Source of the DNA: an uncultured Clostridia bacterium
Lineage (GTDB): Bacteria; Bacillota; Clostridia; Oscillospirales; Ruminococcaceae
Length of the DNA stretch: 64,000 nt
NCBI GenBank assembly: GCA_947631455.1
Contig: CANRLH010000001.1
Span: 186,001 to 250,000, forward strand
Direction: 5' to 3'
Shown: in pieces, positions 61,774 to 64,000 of the stretch
Layout of the letters: each line of letters starts with the position of its first letter
Numbering within the stretch: the first letter of the stretch is position 1
Position numbers and translations under genes: made by a program
Notes under the pieces: model-generated
Databases searched by the model: none
The model's input: the letters and a program-made list of their open reading frames with translations, nothing else
What the model was told of the DNA's origin: nothing

Positions 61774-62613
61774 ATGGAAGAAAAAATGAAGACATACAAA
61801 AAGCACCCCTTATCTTTGGTTTTTAAGATCATAACAGTCGTCGCCATTACAATAACTGTTGCTGTGTTTTTGCTTATCGTAGGATACGTTCTCATAAAGG
61901 GAGTTCCGCACTTATCGCCAAAGCTTTTTGAGTGGAAGTATACGTCTGAAAACGCATCTATGATGACCTCTATAATAACCACGTTTGAAATGGTGCTTAT
62001 ATCTTTGATAATCGCAGCACCATTGGGAATATTCTGCGCCATATACCTTGTTGAGTATGCAAAAAGGGGCAATAAAGCGGTAAAGCTTATAAGGCTTACG
62101 ACCGAAACGCTTTCGGGAATACCTTCGATTATATACGGAATCTTCGGAAACCTGTTTTTTGTTCTTGCACTTAAATGGGATTATTCGATAATGGCGGGAG
62201 CCTGGACTCTGTCTATCATGGTGCTTCCGCTGATAATCCGCTCCACGGAAGAGGCGCTTAAATCGGTTGACGACAGCTATCGTGAAGGAAGCTTTGGACT
62301 GGGCGCAGGAAAGCTGAGGACGATTTTCGTGATAGTTTTGCCGAGTGCGATAAGCGGCATATTATCGGGAGTTATTCTTGCGATAGGACGTGTTGTAGGT
62401 GAAACCGCAGCGCTTGTATTTACATCGGGAACCATTGCACAGCTTGCAGGACTTTTTGATTCGTCAAGCACGCTTGCAGTACATATGTATACACTTTCCA
62501 GCGAAGGGCTTTATATGGATGAGGCCGCGGCAACGGGAGTTGTTTTAATGGTATCGGTGCTGCTTTTAAACTTTCTTGCTTCCTTTATAGCAAAGAAATT
62601 TAAGAAGGGCTGA
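61774..62613 (+). CDS. pstA: Phosphate ABC transporter permease PstA
   Basis: Second membrane subunit, forming a heterodimer with PstC. The 279-residue protein has six segments, starting [20 protein letters not shown], then [25 protein letters not shown], the conserved [19 protein letters not shown], and the EAA loop [20 protein letters not shown], followed by [19 protein letters not shown]. Length and motifs are typical. AGAGGTGC precedes the ATG. Confidence 0.95.
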   Translation: MEEKMKTYKKHPLSLVFKIITVVAITITVAVFLLIVGYVLIKGVPHLSPKLFEWKYTSENASMMTSIITTFEMVLISLIIAAPLGIFCAIYLVEYAKRGNKAVKLIRLTTETLSGIPSIIYGIFGNLFFVLALKWDYSIMAGAWTLSIMVLPLIIRSTEEALKSVDDSYREGSFGLGAGKLRTIFVIVLPSAISGILSGVILAIGRVVGETAALVFTSGTIAQLAGLFDSSSTLAVHMYTLSSEGLYMDEAAATGVVLMVSVLLLNFLASFIAKKFKKG

Positions 62614-62668
62614 ACACTGCCTATCTGAAACACGCTTAATAAAAATAAAACTGAAAGGACATGTATCA

Positions 62669-63430
62669 ATGGATAATACAAAAGTCAAATTTGATATTAT
62701 TGGAATGGATTTGTATTACGGGGATTTTCACGCGCTTAAAAACATAAATCTTAAGGTCAAAGAGCATGAGATCACGGCATTTATCGGGCCTTCCGGATGC
62801 GGAAAATCCACACTTTTAAAATCGCTTAACAGAATGAACGATCTGGTTGAGGGCTGCAAGATAACAGGCTCTATTAAGTTTGACGGCTATGACATTTTTA
62901 AGGAGATGGAAGTAACCGAGCTTAGAAAAAGAGCAGGTATGGTTTTTCAAAAGCCGAATCCGTTTCCGATGAGCATTTACGATAACATTGCGTTCGGGCC
63001 GAAAACACACGGCATAAAGAAAAAATCTCAGCTCGATGAAATAGTAGAGACATCCTTGAAACAGGCTTCGATCTGGGATGAGGTAAAGGACAGACTCAAA
63101 AAATCGGCACTTGGGCTTTCGGGCGGGCAGCAGCAGAGACTGTGCATTGCGCGGGCGCTTGCCGTAAAGCCGGAGGTTATTTTAATGGATGAGCCTACTT
63201 CGGCGCTCGACCCGATATCCACTATCAAAATTGAGGAGCTATGTGAGCAGCTTAAAAAGGATTTTACGATAATCATAGTTACACATAATATGCAGCAGGC
63301 GACAAGAATAGCCGATAAAACGGCATTCTTCCTGTTGGGAGAAATCATTGAGTTTGACAAAACGGAGAAAATCTTCTCAGACCCGGGTGATAAGCGTACG
63401 AGAGATTATATAACCGGACACTTCGGTTAA
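62669..63430 (+). CDS. pstB: Phosphate ABC transporter ATP-binding protein PstB
   Basis: ATPase of the Pst importer. The 253-residue protein has Walker [10 protein letters not shown], the PstB-specific [19 protein letters not shown]-loop [21 protein letters not shown], signature [15 protein letters not shown], Walker [21 protein letters not shown], and [21 protein letters not shown]. The tail [10 protein letters not shown] is standard. A Shine-Dalgarno AAAGGA lies upstream of the ATG. phoU follows by 24 bp. Confidence 0.97.
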   Translation: MDNTKVKFDIIGMDLYYGDFHALKNINLKVKEHEITAFIGPSGCGKSTLLKSLNRMNDLVEGCKITGSIKFDGYDIFKEMEVTELRKRAGMVFQKPNPFPMSIYDNIAFGPKTHGIKKKSQLDEIVETSLKQASIWDEVKDRLKKSALGLSGGQQQRLCIARALAVKPEVILMDEPTSALDPISTIKIEELCEQLKKDFTIIIVTHNMQQATRIADKTAFFLLGEIIEFDKTEKIFSDPGDKRTRDYITGHFG

Positions 63431-63454
63431 ATTCTTAAGAAAGGAAGCGGTAAT

Positions 63455-64000
63455 ATGAGAGAGAACTTTGACAAGCAGATAGAGAACATAAATCTTCATA
63501 TAATGAAAATGGCGGCGATGGTCGAAGAGATAATCGGGCTTTCGATAAAATCTCTTCAAGAAAAGGACGAGGAACTTGCAAAAAAAGCAATAAAGCTTGA
63601 CCCTGAGATAAATAACGCCGAGAGAGAAACACAAAGGCTTTGCGTAAACCTTCTTTTAATGCAGCAGCCGGTGTTTGCGGACGATCTGAGAAATGTTTCC
63701 GCGACCTTGAAAATCCTGACCGACCTTGAGCGAATGGGAGATCAGGCAAGGGATATAAGCACGCTTAATATCGAGCTGTTGCACGGATTCGGTGTGTGGA
63801 ATATAGAGCTTATTTCTAAAATGGCGGAAAAAGCTGCGGCGATGGTTTCGCTTTCTGTTTTTAGCTATGCACAAAAGAATACCGAGCAGGCAAGAAAGGT
63901 CATTGCCGCAGACGATGAGGTGGATAAGCTGTTTTATATGGTTAAGGAGCAGCTTATAGATTATATAATTTCTAAAAAGGATAAGTCCGTTGGGATAAAC
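63455..64000 (+). CDS. phoU: PhoU phosphate-signalling protein (partial, cut by window end)
   Basis: Negative regulator linking the Pst transporter to the phosphate two-component system. The first 182 codons are present and open to the window end. It begins MRENFDKQIENINLHIMKMA after AAAGGAAGCGG and has the first three-helix PhoU unit with metal-binding E/D motif LERMGDQARDIS (about 92-103), then the second unit (KMAEKAAAMVSLSVFSYA, AADDEVDKLFYMVKEQLIDYI). Full-length PhoU is about 215-225 residues, so roughly 35-40 are missing. Confidence 0.93.
   Translation, partial: MRENFDKQIENINLHIMKMAAMVEEIIGLSIKSLQEKDEELAKKAIKLDPEINNAERETQRLCVNLLLMQQPVFADDLRNVSATLKILTDLERMGDQARDISTLNIELLHGFGVWNIELISKMAEKAAAMVSLSVFSYAQKNTEQARKVIAADDEVDKLFYMVKEQLIDYIISKKDKSVGIN

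Overview
The window is a chromosomal segment of a low-to-mid G+C Gram-positive anaerobe, most likely a Ruminococcus-like member of the Clostridia (Oscillospiraceae). This is inferred from a secreted GH5 cellulase ending in a two-repeat type I dockerin (12745-14430), a second secreted GH5 enzyme (5242-7515), the sporulation regulator SpoIIID, many TTG/GTG starts with strong Shine-Dalgarno sites, and sigma-A promoters with 17-bp spacers. I cannot fix the species. No tRNA, rRNA, CRISPR array, prophage or insertion sequence was recognised. The density of housekeeping genes says core chromosome with a few accessory insertions.

Layout. 1-5000: a two-fold Cys/His protein, the rRNA methylase RlmB, and a large membrane protein that looks like a P-type ATPase stripped of its catalytic motifs. 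5000-14600: two GH5 glycanases flank a foldase-like lipoprotein, the leftward murA-walJ-rlmH cluster and spoIIID. 14600-15500: a leftward Gx-transporter/NusG-II pair. 15654-28056: one long rightward run (ruvC, ruvA, glmM, rRNA methylase, ecfA1, ecfA2, ruvB, ecfT, truA, a DUF5711 protein, cvpA, a zinc-finger Clp ATPase) ending in a strong terminator. 28130-29401: an AI-2E family permease, leftward. 29640-38039: pcrA followed by a shikimate run (aroF, SH3 lipoprotein, aroB, aroA, Nudix, aroC, a DUF4364 protein).

38222-48954: flavin reductase-like protein, L,D-transpeptidase, aminotransferase, trpS, an FtsX-type permease and its probable ATPase separated by a 48-residue membrane protein and ychF, then nth. 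49121-54745: a leftward TetR-linked module of a DUF308 membrane protein, an MMPL/RND transporter and a secreted heptad-repeat protein. 54994-55392: an amphipathic-helix protein. 55605-58328: secA. 58396-59535: a PAP2 lipid phosphatase fused to an M15 peptidase domain. 59823-64000: pstS-pstC-pstA-pstB-phoU, with phoU cut by the window end.

The strongest unusual signals are: a PstS whose two halves are in swapped order (apparent circular permutation); the PAP2-M15 fusion, whose predicted topology puts the peptidase on the cytoplasmic side; the degenerate P-type ATPase; an InlB-type repeat inserted into a parvulin-like domain; and the TetR/MMPL/heptad-repeat module. All functional statements come from reading motifs by eye; no database search was possible.
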